A DNA stretch of 53,263 nucleotides from Arcicella aurantiaca. Lineage in GTDB: Bacteria; Bacteroidota; Bacteroidia; Cytophagales; Spirosomataceae. Under the pieces are notes generated by a model. The model saw nothing but the letters and a program-made list of their open reading frames with translations, made no database searches and was not told the DNA's origin. Of the stretch, positions 42,964 through 52,341 are shown in pieces (the stretch's first letter is position 1; every line of letters starts with the position of its first letter). The translations under genes and the position numbers were made by a program. The stretch covers positions 1 through 53,263 of the forward strand of contig NZ_QGGO01000038.1 of assembly GCF_003148625.1 (NCBI RefSeq). The letters run 5' to 3'.

Positions 42964-43450
42964 AAAACGACTTTTATAGGGTTTGTGTGTTGTGTTTCTT
43001 TCAGATGATGTAAATACTTGATAGTCAGAACATTGTATATTAAATTATTGATATGTGAAATTGTAAAAACGACTTTTATAGGGTAACAAAGCTCACTAAT
43101 AACAATACAAACTTTTTAAATGTATATCAGTTAAAATAAAAGTGGCTATTTGTCCAGTAACAAACCATTAAAAGATGGATTTCTCACAAATAGCTTAAAC
43201 CTATTATTTTTAGTAATTTATTTTACTGTTTGTTTTTCTTTTATTTAATTTCTTATTCTTTTCATTCTTTCAGCCATTGTAAGCCATTGATAATCAAAAT
43301 GTTATAGGGTTTAAAACGACTTTTATAGGGTTTAAAACGACTTTTATAGGGTTTAAAACGACTTTTATAGGGTCTTAAAACGACTTTTATAGGGTTTAAA
43401 AACGACTTTTATAGGGTTTAAAACGACTTTTATAGGGTCTTAAAAACGAC
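42964..43450 (+). repeat. Plasmid origin region with iterons AAAACGACTTTTATAGGG
   Basis: Six full 18-bp copies run head to tail at 43313, 43334, 43355, 43377, 43399 and 43420 with spacing of 21-22 bases (two helical turns). Two more full copies stand apart at 42964 and 43066, each in the longer repeat AAATTGTAAAAACGACTTTT. Partial copies lie at about 43302 and 43442, and an inverted AGTCGTTTTT lies just before the rep start. Such iterons bind the Rep_3 initiator encoded at 43544 and set origin and copy number. Between the blocks (43090-43300) is AT-rich DNA suited to unwinding. Confidence 0.9.
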
Positions 43451-43498
43451 TAACAAAAAAATAAGTCGTGATGATAAATATTTAATTTAGATAAGCAG

Positions 43499-43506
43499 TA
43501 TCTTTG
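43499..43506 (+). promoter_or_regulatory. -7 box TATCTTTG of rep
   Basis: This matches TAnnTTTG, 38 bases before the rep ATG. A repeat half (AGTCGTTTTT) lies between it and the start codon, so Rep may limit its own expression. Confidence 0.6.
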
Positions 43507-43543
43507 AATTACGACAACAAATATTCAAAGTCGTTTTTCTACT

Positions 43544-44926
43544 ATGGAAAGCATACAACAATTACCCGAAAAAAGAGAAATGGCTCTACAAGCCATTTCT
43601 AAAGACCCATATAGGTTAATAAAAACCAATCCAATTATTAATGCGAAGTTTGATATTACAGCAGTTCAAATGAAAGTATTTTTAAAGGTTGTAGCGTCTA
43701 TTGACCAAAGTGGTGATGAAATGCCAGAAATTAGTATTTCCATCAAAGAGTTTCAAGAATTTGTGGGAGGTAAAGCCAAAAATATTCATAGTTACTTACA
43801 AGATGAATTGACCAAACTCCGTAAAAAAGATTTATATTATGAAGACGATAGAATCCGATTAGAAGCAAGCTTTTTCAGCTCAATCATTTATCATAAAAAA
43901 GAAGGCTATTTTACGTTTGAATTTTCAAAAAATATAAAACCGTTTCTACTTCAAATCAAAGATAATTTTACCGTTTTAGATATTCGCAATATTATGTATT
44001 TGGATAGTATATACGCTATCCGTTTTTATGAATTTTGTAAAGAATTTGAACGTTTTAGAACATTTGAATTTGAGGTAGATGAACTGAAAGAAAAATTTGG
44101 GCTTACAGATAGATATAAAAATTATTTTGACTTTAAATTAAAAGTAATAAGTCAAGCAAGAGCAGAATTGATAAAGAATTCTGAGCTATATTTTGATTTT
44201 GAAGAAATCAAAATAGGGAAGAAGGTGGTTCGGTTAAAATTCTTTATTTACAAAAACAAGCCAAGTACTCTTATTGGCGATGATACCATTAAAAACGACC
44301 AAATCAATGAAATCAATTTTTTAGTGAACGATTTTGTAAATGATAAGGTTGTGTCTTCTTGGTTTAAAAAATATCCTTACGAACAAATAAAAGAAGGCGT
44401 TTTATATGCCATAAAAGAAAATAAAAAGGGAGTGGTTAAGGAAATGGATAAATATTTGCAAAAAATTGTGGCAACTGCCAACTTAGTAGATAACGATGAA
44501 ATAAAGAATCAAAACAAAATCAAAAAGAATAAACAGCAAGCAAATTTACAAGAAGTTGAAAAGCAAGTTTTAGCAATTGAAAAACTCAAAAATGATTTAA
44601 AACAGACCTATTTTCAAAAGAAATTAGACTTGGCTCATCAAATTATTCAAAATAATAGTAAGTTTTTCAAAATAGTGTTAAAGCAATTACAAACGGATAC
44701 ATCATCCGAAAAAAGTAATTTTTTAGCAGAATTAGCCCTTGAAAATTATAAAGGAAAGAAAGATTCAAAAGAGGATTTTTTACAAAATTTTTCAAATGGA
44801 GCAACATTTCAATCTTACGCATTAGATTATATTAGCAAAGCATTTCCAGAAGATTTTAACAAGATTAAAGTGGAGTTTTTGCCTTTAGCAGATAAGTTAG
44901 GGATTTCAGAAAATGAGTTATTATAA
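43544..44926 (+). CDS. Rep_3-type replication initiator
   Basis: 460 residues. The N-terminal 240 form two winged-helix domains of the Rep_3/RepB family: NPIINAKFDITAVQMKVFLK, ISIKEFQEFVGGKAKNIHSY, then IYAIRFYEFCKEFERFRTFE and FGLTDRYKNYFDFKLKVISQ. The C-terminal 200 residues are charged and helical (QNKIKKNKQQANLQEVEKQV), longer than in compact Rep_3 proteins. It is expected to bind the upstream iterons and open the origin. It stands alone with its own -7 box. Confidence 0.88.
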   Translation: MESIQQLPEKREMALQAISKDPYRLIKTNPIINAKFDITAVQMKVFLKVVASIDQSGDEMPEISISIKEFQEFVGGKAKNIHSYLQDELTKLRKKDLYYEDDRIRLEASFFSSIIYHKKEGYFTFEFSKNIKPFLLQIKDNFTVLDIRNIMYLDSIYAIRFYEFCKEFERFRTFEFEVDELKEKFGLTDRYKNYFDFKLKVISQARAELIKNSELYFDFEEIKIGKKVVRLKFFIYKNKPSTLIGDDTIKNDQINEINFLVNDFVNDKVVSSWFKKYPYEQIKEGVLYAIKENKKGVVKEMDKYLQKIVATANLVDNDEIKNQNKIKKNKQQANLQEVEKQVLAIEKLKNDLKQTYFQKKLDLAHQIIQNNSKFFKIVLKQLQTDTSSEKSNFLAELALENYKGKKDSKEDFLQNFSNGATFQSYALDYISKAFPEDFNKIKVEFLPLADKLGISENELL

Positions 44927-45120
44927 AAGAGGTGTGCAAATATTGTACTTGCACATCTCAATTCTTTTTATCTAAAATTTAAGGTACATCATTATACAGC
45001 GAAGAGGAATTGCAGCATTAGGTCGATGAGTTTGATATAGCAATAACTATCCTGTCGAAACAGAAGCAATATATTATTGCTTTTTGCAAATTTTGATACT
45101 ATCAAATCAATACTTCATCT
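44927..45120. other. Intergenic stretch after rep
   Basis: No gene is supported. A 17-bp AT-rich palindrome AGCAATATATTATTGCT lies near 45065. Otherwise I see nothing beyond AT-rich spacer before the hsdR scrap. Confidence 0.5.
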
Positions 45121-45246
45121 AAACCTTACAACCACAGACATTTAACGGCTTGCAACGAAAACTCCCGTGTAAAGATACCTGCTGTACTTCACCTATGTCG
45201 CCTCGGTTATACTTATCTGTCTCTTAAAGAATTAGAAAATGATTAA
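45121..45246 (+). pseudogene. hsdR: Type I restriction HsdR N-terminal scrap
   Basis: The frame reads NENSRVKIPAVLHLCRLGYT then YLSLKE before a stop. This matches the start of HsdR subunits in Bacteroidota (SRVKIPAxLHLxRLGYxYLSLKE). No start codon precedes it in frame and nothing of the gene follows. With the hsdS scrap at 40508 it brackets the replicon. Confidence 0.6.
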
Positions 45247-45330
45247 TCCTCCAATATTCTTTCTCATCAAATAATCTTCTTATCCATTCTAAAACTCACA
45301 ATTATTGCATTAGGTAAAACAAATGCTTTT

Positions 45331-45382
45331 TATTTAGAATAATTCCAAATAATTCAACTTTTATTTGGAATTATTCTAAATA
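45331..45382. promoter_or_regulatory. Double Fur-box-like element
   Basis: TATTTAGAATAATTCCAAAT then AA (45331-45352) and its exact reverse complement (45361-45382) are separated by 8 bases. Each arm is itself a near-perfect palindrome (TTTAGAATAATTCCAAA), matching the GAATAATTC-type core of Fur sites. It lies 42 bases before the siderophore receptor start and just upstream of a CTTTGCA segment that may be the -7 region. Iron-dependent repression of the operon is inferred. Confidence 0.65.
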
Positions 45383-45423
45383 GAGTCAAACTTTGCATCG
45401 TTAAATCCATAAAATCAAGCAAC

Positions 45424-47874
45424 ATGAAGCATTTATATACAACAATTTTAGTTTTTTTTAGCCTCTGTACCTTCGCTCAGAGTTCCACCATAAAAGGAAA
45501 AATCATTAACGAAATGGGCAAATCTGCCGAATTCGTTAACATTGAATTGAAAGGCAAAAATAAAGGAGCAATCAGTGATGAAACGGGGGAGTACAAAATA
45601 GAAAACGTCAAAGCAGGGACTTATGAAGTGGTGGTTTCTGGTATTGGAATTAAAAAGAAAAGCGAAACAATAACAATTCCTATCGGACAAAATATAATTA
45701 TAACGAACTTCAAAGTTGAAGAAAGTATTGGAGAGTTAGATGAAATAGTTGTTTCAGGTTTTAGAGAACGTACTTACCGAAATGAAATGTCAATTGCGGC
45801 TGCAAAATCATCTATTCCTCTCAAAGATTTACCACAATCAGTTAGTTATGTTACCAAAGAATTAATCATTGACCGTCAGGCTTTCAGAGTGAATGATATT
45901 TTAAAAAATATCAGTGGAGTAAGTCTTAATAATTTTGAAAATAGATTTACAATGAGAGGAATTGCGGGGAACAGCTACCAATTTATTAATGGTTTAAGAG
46001 TGAGCGGTCGTTCTTTCAACTCGCTGGTAGTCAACAATTTGGAAAGAATCGAAGTAATGAAAGGACCTGCATCTGCTCTTTACGGCAATACAGAACCAGG
46101 CGGTTCAATCAATAATGTGACAAAGAAAGCATTATCTGTTGATAGAAAATCAGTGAATGTTTCAATTGGTAGTTTTCAAACTTTGAGAGCTTATACAGAT
46201 TTAACGGGGCCTTTAAATAAAGATAAAACAATTCTTTATCGTATGAATGTAGCCTATCAAAATAGTGCCACTTTCAGAGATTTACAGGAGCGAGAAGATG
46301 TTTCTATTGCTCCAACTTTATCTTTTGTACCAAATGAAAAATCAAGAATTGATGTCGATTTCGTGTATAGCATCGTGGGCGGAAGAACTGAAAGAGGACA
46401 ACCACTTTATGGGCTTTCAACACAGGGGGCTTCTCGCTTATTTACAACTCCTATTTCACAAAGCATGTCCAGAGCAAGTGATTATTTAAAGGAAAATACC
46501 TTTTATTTATCGGCAGCTTTTAATCATAAATTCAATGATAAAATTTCGATGAATGTATCCTATTTAAAGTATAAATTCTTTGAAGATATGGTTGAACATC
46601 GTGGGGGAAATGCTTACGCATTGGATAGTGCAGGAAAGGAAATTACCTCATTATTACTTCAAAGTACCATTGAACGCAAACGTACACGCTATGATGATAA
46701 TTTGACAGCCTATTTTAATTTCAACGTAAATACGGGTTCATTAGAACATAAATTACTGATTGGCTCAGATTATATTCAAAGTGAAGTACCCGTTGGCACC
46801 GTAAACGGAACGGCAACTGGATACAGAAACAAAGCTAACACAGGTTCTATTGCTACTTATGACCGCACTAAAAAGAGTTTGTATCTCCTTGATGCAAAGG
46901 GAAATCCAGTCCCGAATGTACCGTTTTATAATTTAGCAAATCCAGATTATAGTGTTGCTAATACGGATAATTATTTTACGACACGCACCGTAAATCCGAC
47001 AACGCTTTATTACTCGCAAAGTGTTTATATTCAAGACCATATCAAGTGGAATAAACTACAATTGATGTTGGGGCTTCGTCAGGAATTTTATACTGATTTT
47101 CTAAATTACAAGGCAAGCACAGAGAAAAAAGTAGAACAAAGTGCGTTGATTCCAAGAGTCGGTTTGGTATATAGTCTTAATTCTCATATTAATTTATATG
47201 GAACGTATGTAGAAGGCTTTCAACCTCAAACAGCAAGTACCATTGGTTCGCCAGAAGTTTTTGGAGGTCCATTTGACCCACTTACGAGCAAAATGATTGA
47301 ATTTGGAGCAAAGACAGAATGGTTTGATAAAAAATTAGCTATTAGTGTTGCTGCATATCAAATTGAGCAAAATAATATTTTAGTAAATGCTCAAAGCACT
47401 ACAAATACACAATTATTAGAACAAAGAGGGCAAGAAACTTCAAAAGGAATTGAGTTTGAAATTACGGGAAATATCTTACCAAATTTATCAATCAATGCTA
47501 ATTATGCCTATAATGATGCACGAATTACGAAGAGTAAAATAGAATCTCAGATTGGTCAATTAAAAGAGGCTGCACCACAAAATCAAGGAGGTTTTTGGGC
47601 TAAATATACCATTTTGGGTGGCAAAATCAAGGGCTTCGGTATTGGAGTTGGGGCAAATTTTGCAACTGAACAAAACACCAGACTAACCTATTTTACTTTG
47701 CCCGGTTATTCTGTAATTGACGCCGCTTTGTATTACCAAGTAAAGCAAATGAAGTTTTCTTTGAATTTGAATAACATTGAAAATAAATTATACATCGTTT
47801 CACAAGCCAATCCAAACATGGTTGGGCCAGGTTCTCCAAGAAACTTCATGTTTAATGTTGGATATGCCTTTTAA
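45424..47874 (+). CDS. TonB-dependent siderophore receptor
   Basis: 816 residues: signal peptide ([16 protein letters not shown]), carboxypeptidase-like extension ([20 protein letters not shown]), plug domain with [16 protein letters not shown] and [20 protein letters not shown], and a 22-strand-type barrel ending FMFNVGYAF. The plug signature [19 protein letters not shown] is that of ferrichrome/siderophore receptors (FhuA/FpvA class). Fur-like sites directly upstream support iron regulation. Two further genes follow on the same strand. Confidence 0.88.
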   Translation: MKHLYTTILVFFSLCTFAQSSTIKGKIINEMGKSAEFVNIELKGKNKGAISDETGEYKIENVKAGTYEVVVSGIGIKKKSETITIPIGQNIIITNFKVEESIGELDEIVVSGFRERTYRNEMSIAAAKSSIPLKDLPQSVSYVTKELIIDRQAFRVNDILKNISGVSLNNFENRFTMRGIAGNSYQFINGLRVSGRSFNSLVVNNLERIEVMKGPASALYGNTEPGGSINNVTKKALSVDRKSVNVSIGSFQTLRAYTDLTGPLNKDKTILYRMNVAYQNSATFRDLQEREDVSIAPTLSFVPNEKSRIDVDFVYSIVGGRTERGQPLYGLSTQGASRLFTTPISQSMSRASDYLKENTFYLSAAFNHKFNDKISMNVSYLKYKFFEDMVEHRGGNAYALDSAGKEITSLLLQSTIERKRTRYDDNLTAYFNFNVNTGSLEHKLLIGSDYIQSEVPVGTVNGTATGYRNKANTGSIATYDRTKKSLYLLDAKGNPVPNVPFYNLANPDYSVANTDNYFTTRTVNPTTLYYSQSVYIQDHIKWNKLQLMLGLRQEFYTDFLNYKASTEKKVEQSALIPRVGLVYSLNSHINLYGTYVEGFQPQTASTIGSPEVFGGPFDPLTSKMIEFGAKTEWFDKKLAISVAAYQIEQNNILVNAQSTTNTQLLEQRGQETSKGIEFEITGNILPNLSINANYAYNDARITKSKIESQIGQLKEAAPQNQGGFWAKYTILGGKIKGFGIGVGANFATEQNTRLTYFTLPGYSVIDAALYYQVKQMKFSLNLNNIENKLYIVSQANPNMVGPGSPRNFMFNVGYAF

Positions 47875-47939
47875 AGCTAAAGGCATCGTATCGGGTATTT
47901 CAATAGCACAAAACAATCATTTAGTCAACCGACAAACGC

Positions 47940-48341
47940 ATGAACAATCTTCAAAAAATCATCATTCTTTGGCTACTATTTGTGGTATGTATGATATTCC
48001 ATTTCAATTATCACGTAGGCGAGCTTTTCTATGGTATCGACATCAAAAGACCCAATGCTAATGGTGTTGTTCCGATTAGTGCCGCCATCGTGAGATTCGT
48101 TTTTGAAATACTACCAATGATGTTCATAACATTCTTGATGTTCATTGAAAAAGCATGGCTTCGGGTATTCAATTACTCAGTTTCAATTCTTTACACTTTA
48201 GCGAATGCTGCTCATCTTTTTCAAGAATTACGGAGCGAAAAATTTGACCTTTCACAAATCAATTTATTGTCATTTGTGCTTGCTCTAAGTCTTTTACTCA
48301 ATTTAGCCAGTTGGAAATGGTTAAAAGAAAGTTCCCAATAA
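47940..48341 (+). CDS. Small integral membrane protein of the iron operon
   Basis: 133 residues with four membrane segments at about 7-24, 47-67, 75-93 and 109-125 (IIILWLLFVVCMIFHFNY; AIVRFVFEILPMMFITFLMF; VFNYSVSILYTLANAAHL; LLSFVLALSLLLNLASW). His and Glu residues near the ends of segments (HFNYHVGE, AHLFQE) could bind metal. No family recognised. It lies 65 bases after the receptor and 34 before the DUF4856 lipoprotein, so an iron-uptake accessory role is inferred. Confidence 0.6.
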   Translation: MNNLQKIIILWLLFVVCMIFHFNYHVGELFYGIDIKRPNANGVVPISAAIVRFVFEILPMMFITFLMFIEKAWLRVFNYSVSILYTLANAAHLFQELRSEKFDLSQINLLSFVLALSLLLNLASWKWLKESSQ

Positions 48342-48375
48342 ATTACAATTATATTAAAACTTAAACTCAATTAAA

Positions 48376-49458
48376 ATGAAAAAACAAATTTTACTTATTG
48401 CTCTTGTATCACTTTCTATCTTATCGTGTACAAAAAACGAAGTTAAAATTGACCCTTTAGTTATTCCTACTAATTATGATGCAACAACATTTGCTACAAA
48501 TACAGCACCTGAAGTAGCACTTAGAGCAGATTATGTTACGTTAGAAAATGAAATAAAAAAAGCTCGTGTAAAAGGAACGGTTGTAGAAGCGGCTATTTTA
48601 AATAGCTTATACACAAAGTCAATTGCTGGACTTTCAACGGCTTATTACAAAGCAACAATTCCTACAATTAATGAAAAAATAGCCAAAGCCAGTAAAGCAA
48701 ATGCCAACTATTTATTAGGGAAAACGCCTGCTGAAAACGGTGTAGGAGGAATTGCGGGCGGATATTTATTCGACGAGAAAGGTCTTGATTTAGAACAGGT
48801 TATCTCAAAAGGATTGTTTGGTGCATTTCATTATAATCAAGGGGTTACTTTACTATCAACTCCAACTCAGGCAAATTTGGACAAAGCTATATATTACTTT
48901 GGAGCAAATCCATTATTTCCTAATACCAACAATCCCCTAAAATCAACCAGTCCAGATGTGTATTTAGCCAATTATGCGGCACGTAGAACCAAAGGTAGTG
49001 GGGGACTTTATTTGGAGGTAAAAGCCAATTTTATTAAGGCACAAGCAGCCATCAAAGCGGGTTCAAATTATAATAAAGAACGTGATGAAGCTATTGAAGC
49101 CATTTTATTGAACTGGGAAAAAGCCAATGCCGCAACTGTAATTAACTATTTTAATGATGTTTATACCAAATTAAGTATCGTACCAACTACTGATGCTTTA
49201 CGTTCGGGAGGCTTACATTCTTTCGGTGAAGCAATTGGTTTTTTGGGTGGATTTAAAGGTATTGCAAAAAAGAAAATTACCGATGCTCAGATAGATGAAC
49301 TTTTGGCAAAAATGGAAAACCCTTCAAAATTAGTAGGTAATCAAGCAGAGGTTGATAAAATATTAGAACTTTCAAAATCATTGCAAACAATCTATGGTTT
49401 TACGGCTCAAGATATGCTTGATTTTAAACAAAATTGGATAACTGTTGAAGAAAGATAA
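48376..49458 (+). CDS. DUF4856 lipoprotein of the iron operon
   Basis: 360 residues: lipoprotein signal ending at Cys18 (ILLIALVSLSILSC). The body matches DUF4856 as I recall it: NYDATTFATNTAPEVALRAD at the start, KTPAENGVGGIAGGYLFDEK, LRSGGLHSFGEAIGFLGGFK and a QDMLDFKQNW end. The helical architecture and His/Glu residues resemble imelysin-like periplasmic iron-binding proteins. The operon ends after it with a strong hairpin. Confidence 0.75.
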   Translation: MKKQILLIALVSLSILSCTKNEVKIDPLVIPTNYDATTFATNTAPEVALRADYVTLENEIKKARVKGTVVEAAILNSLYTKSIAGLSTAYYKATIPTINEKIAKASKANANYLLGKTPAENGVGGIAGGYLFDEKGLDLEQVISKGLFGAFHYNQGVTLLSTPTQANLDKAIYYFGANPLFPNTNNPLKSTSPDVYLANYAARRTKGSGGLYLEVKANFIKAQAAIKAGSNYNKERDEAIEAILLNWEKANAATVINYFNDVYTKLSIVPTTDALRSGGLHSFGEAIGFLGGFKGIAKKKITDAQIDELLAKMENPSKLVGNQAEVDKILELSKSLQTIYGFTAQDMLDFKQNWITVEER

Positions 49459-49484
49459 ATTTTATTCTCCTCAAACTATTAAGT

Positions 49485-49515
49485 ATGATTTAGGCTTATG
49501 ATAAGCCTAAATCAT
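49485..49515 (+). terminator. Terminator of the iron operon
   Basis: ATGATTTAGGCTTA pairs perfectly with TAAGCCTAAATCAT around a 3-base loop, 26 bases after the DUF4856 stop. A long stem compensates for the weak T-tract. The rest of the gap to 49796 holds no gene I can support. Confidence 0.65.
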
Positions 49516-49796
49516 GCCCTCTACTTATTATCAATTCTTAGTAAGAATAGCATTTATTTGCCAATTACCGAATTAAATTAATAGGCAATTCGCATAAAAT
49601 TTGTTCTATTAGACCTTGTATTTACTTTTTAAAATTTGGAGAAGATTGTGCAAATGTAGTGCTGACGTTTTTCAAATGCCCCACCATTACCAGTATGTAA
49701 ACTGTTAGCGTCTGAGTAATACAACGAAACCACCCCACTAACAAAACCCATCTTTATTTTAGCGACTTCAAGTAAGAATTATGAAAAGGCTTGCTT

Positions 49797-49831
49797 ATTG
49801 TTGTCGCATATATTATATTTGCGACAACAAT
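49797..49831. promoter_or_regulatory. Promoter within a 12-bp palindromic operator
   Basis: ATTGTTGTCGCA and TGCGACAACAAT are exact inverted repeats separated by 11 bases. The -7 box TATATTTG (49814-49821) lies in the spacer and right edge. A protein bound here would block the promoter. The MarR-type gene in the same operon is the likely binder. Confidence 0.7.
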
Positions 49832-49847
49832 TTAAAGATACATAAAA

Positions 49848-50206
49848 TGATACAATTAACATTTGCCTCTCTTCAGGTAAGAAATTTAGAAGCATCAAAA
49901 TCCTTTTACACAAACAAATTAGGATTTGACATTGATAGCACTAACCCCCAAGCTTGTGTTTTCAAATACAATCAAGGACAAGCAAGCTTTGCAATTCGTA
50001 CACCACTTGAACCACTTGAAGGAAAAGAATTAGGAATTGGGGTTGCACTTTGGTTTGCTGTGGAAGAAAATGTGGACGAATTGAAAGAAAAATTCATTAC
50101 AAATGGAGTTACTACAACTGGAGCAATTATAGAAACTCCTTTTGGTAGAGCATTCCACGTAAAAGATATTGATGGATATAAACTTACTTTTTTAAACACA
50201 AAATAA
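49848..50206 (+). CDS. VOC-family (glyoxalase/bleomycin-resistance type) protein
   Basis: 119 residues from the ATG at 49848; the longer frame from 49781 runs across the promoter. Two beta-alpha-beta-beta-beta units are visible: FASLQVRNLEASKSFYTNKL then GFDIDS, and a second unit with VTTTGAIIETPFGRAFHVKD then IDGYKLTF. Metal ligand positions are only partly kept, so I do not name an activity. It is the first gene of an operon with an NmrA-like remnant and a MarR regulator. Confidence 0.8.
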
Positions 50207-50210
50207 AAAT

Positions 50211-50509
50211 GGATATGAGTAATAAAATATTAATCACAGGTGCAAAGGAAGTTTAGGAAGTAAGGCTATTAACCGCTTAAAAGAGAAAACCAAAATTGAA
50301 AACCTTTGTAGAAGAGGCTATTCAGTCTATTTCCCCTACAAAAACTGAATTTGAAGCACAAATGACTAAATTTGGTTTACCAAGTCATATTATCGAAATA
50401 TTTAGCTATCGCTAACAGAGAATTTGACCAACAATCAAATGATTTAGAAAGAGTTTTAGGGGAAAAAACAAGTTCGCTATCTGAGTTTTTACAAGCCACT
50501 TATGAGTAA
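50211..50509 (+). pseudogene. NmrA-like / SDR NAD(P)-binding oxidoreductase, broken
   Basis: MSNKILITGA is the start of a Rossmann fold. Four or five bases after it are lost, after which the shifted frame continues GSLGSKAINRLKEKT. Later parts (KTEFEAQMTKFGLPSHIIEI, then in another frame AIANREFDQQSNDLERVLGE and TSSLSEFLQATYE) match the C-terminal half of NmrA/quinone-reductase-like enzymes. The middle 150 or so residues are deleted and at least two frame changes remain. No functional product is expected. Confidence 0.75.
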
Positions 50510-50536
50510 TATCAGTTCAAAAATTTCTTAAAGATT

Positions 50537-50998
50537 ATGTCTAAAAAAATTGAATTTAATTTTAAAAGCCCAAACGAAAGTCCTGGATATTTACTCGGAC
50601 AACTTACTTTATTGTGGCAAAGAAAGCAAAAAAAGGTTTTAGACCCATTAGATTTGACACAAACTCAATTTGCTCTGTTATGTGCATTAGCTTGGCTTTC
50701 AAACAATAGCAATAATGTTACGCAAATTGACATTGCCAATCAAACAAATTTTGATAGAATGATGGTGTCAAAAGTTTTAAGAACATTAGAAGAAAAGAAA
50801 TTTGTAACCCGACAAGAACACGAAATAGACACAAGAGCAAAAACCATTCGCCTAACAACTATCGGAGAAACTGTTTTGCAAAAAGCAATCATTGAAATAG
50901 AAAATGCCGACATTGATTTTTTTGCTTCTTTGGACATTGAACTTGCACTATTCAACAAGAATATGATACAACTTATTGATAAAAACAAGACCGTTTAA
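50537..50998 (+). CDS. MarR-family transcriptional regulator
   Basis: 153 residues with the winged HTH plan of MarR: SPGYLLGQLTLLWQRKQKKV, then LTQTQFALLCALAWLSNNSN, the recognition helix region NQTNFDRMMVSKVLRTLEEK and the wing VTRQEHEIDTRAKTIRLTTI. It probably represses the VOC operon by binding the 12-bp inverted repeat at 49797-49831. No Cys sits at the sensing positions I can compare. The gene is last in the operon, after the broken NmrA gene. Confidence 0.85.
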   Translation: MSKKIEFNFKSPNESPGYLLGQLTLLWQRKQKKVLDPLDLTQTQFALLCALAWLSNNSNNVTQIDIANQTNFDRMMVSKVLRTLEEKKFVTRQEHEIDTRAKTIRLTTIGETVLQKAIIEIENADIDFFASLDIELALFNKNMIQLIDKNKTV

Positions 50999-51124
50999 AT
51001 GTACTGTCTCCTCCAATAACATCGCCTTAGGTATTTGTATTTCTCATTTTTAATGAACCCTACAAGGATTTAGCCTAATAGATGAATGATTGATACGTTG
51101 AACAAAGAACTTGGAAAATCTCTC

Positions 51125-51223
51125 TCATTTTTCTTCAATCACTTCAAAACTTTTTTCTTCTATCTTATTTACAGGTAGCTGAATTTCTCTCGTGCCAAGT
51201 GTAATAATGATGTAGTTTTTCAT
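51125..51223 (-). CDS. 32-residue ORF coupled to the AAA ATPase gene
   Basis: The ATG overlaps the stop of the ATPase gene (ATGA, 51220-51223), so translation would be coupled. The product starts MKNYIIITLGTREIQLPVNK and ends KSFEVIEEK. The LGTRE motif resembles the first strand of CARF-type Rossmann folds, but 32 residues is far short of that domain. Either it is a truncated gene or a small partner of the ATPase. The stretch 50999-51124 holds no gene. Confidence 0.45.
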   Translation of the reverse strand: MKNYIIITLGTREIQLPVNKIEEKSFEVIEEK

Positions 51224-52341
51224 GTCAAAAATTCTTCAAAGTTTTGTGTACTGATAATTTTCTTTTCAATTGGTTGATAATTTTCTACAAATGAACTCGG
51301 AAATTTAGCCTTTGCCTTCGGATTCCATTTGAATTCGTAAGCATACATTTGTCCTCCTTGTTCTTCTATATAATCAATTTCTTGTTGGGCATGGGTTCGC
51401 CAAAAATACCCTTTGGCATTACTATTATTGTATTGATTTAATTTGATACGCTCACTAATCAAAAAATTTTCCCATAATGCTCCAATATCTCCTCTTAATG
51501 CTATTGGGTTAAAATTACCGATTAGGGCATTTCTGATGCCATTATCATAAAAATATATCTTACGACTCGAACTGATTTCATTCCGAATATTTCTACTAAA
51601 TGGATTTAATCTAAAAATTACGTAGGCTTGTTCTAATAAACCAATATATTGCTCAACCGTTGCACGGTCGATTCTGAGGAGTTGAGCCAATTCATTATAA
51701 GAAACCTCAGAACCTACCTGCAACGCTAACGCAATCAGCAGCTTTGATAGGATTTCGGGTTTTCGAATTCCTCCATAATTAAGCAAATCTTTGTATAGAT
51801 AACTACTTGCCAACTGTTTTAATACCCCTTCTTCTTGCCCCAAATTATTAATTACATCGGGGTACATTCCATAAATAAGACGAAGTTCAAATTGTTGTTT
51901 TGAACCTAAATAGCCAAAATGATTGGTTAATTCATTCCAACTAATTGGGTACAAATTATATTCCCATTTGCGACCCGTCAGAGGCTCATTAATATTACTG
52001 CTTAATTCTAATGCCGACGAGCCACTAACCACAACCCTCACATTTTTGATTCGGTCGTGAATAATTTTCAATGTCAATCCAATATTATGAATCCTTTGTG
52101 CTTCATCAATAAAAACGGTTGTATAATTCCCAATGATTTGTCTGAGCTGTACTTCTCCAATATTTTCGAGGCTTTGTTGTGTTACAATATCGTCACCATT
52201 CAAAAATAAGTATTGCCCTTCTTGACTACATAGTTTTTCCAAAAGTGTCGTTTTTCCTACTTGACGTGGACCTAAGACAATCAAAATTTTTCCATCATTC
52301 CAGTGTGTTTCTAAATGCGATTGCAATTTTCTTTCTATCAT
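51220..52341 (-). CDS. AAA+ ATPase of the AAA_14 / DUF4143 type
   Basis: 373 residues. Walker A is GPRQVGKTT near residues 24-32, Walker B TTVFIDEAQR near 74-83, followed by sensor-type VVVSGSSALEL. The middle holds a winged-helix region (SYNELAQLLRIDRATVEQYI) and the C-terminus a DUF4143 nuclease-like fold (YFWRTHAQQEIDYIEEQGGQ, then YAYEFKWN), with the Glu/Asp-x-Lys pattern of PD-(D/E)XK domains. The family is common in genomes as orphan ATPases of unclear role. A 17-bp palindrome sits directly before the start. Confidence 0.85.
   Translation of the reverse strand: MIERKLQSHLETHWNDGKILIVLGPRQVGKTTLLEKLCSQEGQYLFLNGDDIVTQQSLENIGEVQLRQIIGNYTTVFIDEAQRIHNIGLTLKIIHDRIKNVRVVVSGSSALELSSNINEPLTGRKWEYNLYPISWNELTNHFGYLGSKQQFELRLIYGMYPDVINNLGQEEGVLKQLASSYLYKDLLNYGGIRKPEILSKLLIALALQVGSEVSYNELAQLLRIDRATVEQYIGLLEQAYVIFRLNPFSRNIRNEISSSRKIYFYDNGIRNALIGNFNPIALRGDIGALWENFLISERIKLNQYNNSNAKGYFWRTHAQQEIDYIEEQGGQMYAYEFKWNPKAKAKFPSSFVENYQPIEKKIISTQNFEEFLT

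Noticed and set aside
42964-43450. CRISPR array suggested by regular direct repeats
   Set aside because: Spacers would be only 3-4 bases and repeats are 18 bases; no cas genes. They are iterons beside a rep gene.
51125-51223. CRISPR-associated CARF protein
   Set aside because: Only a short LGTRE motif in 32 residues; no other CRISPR component in the window.
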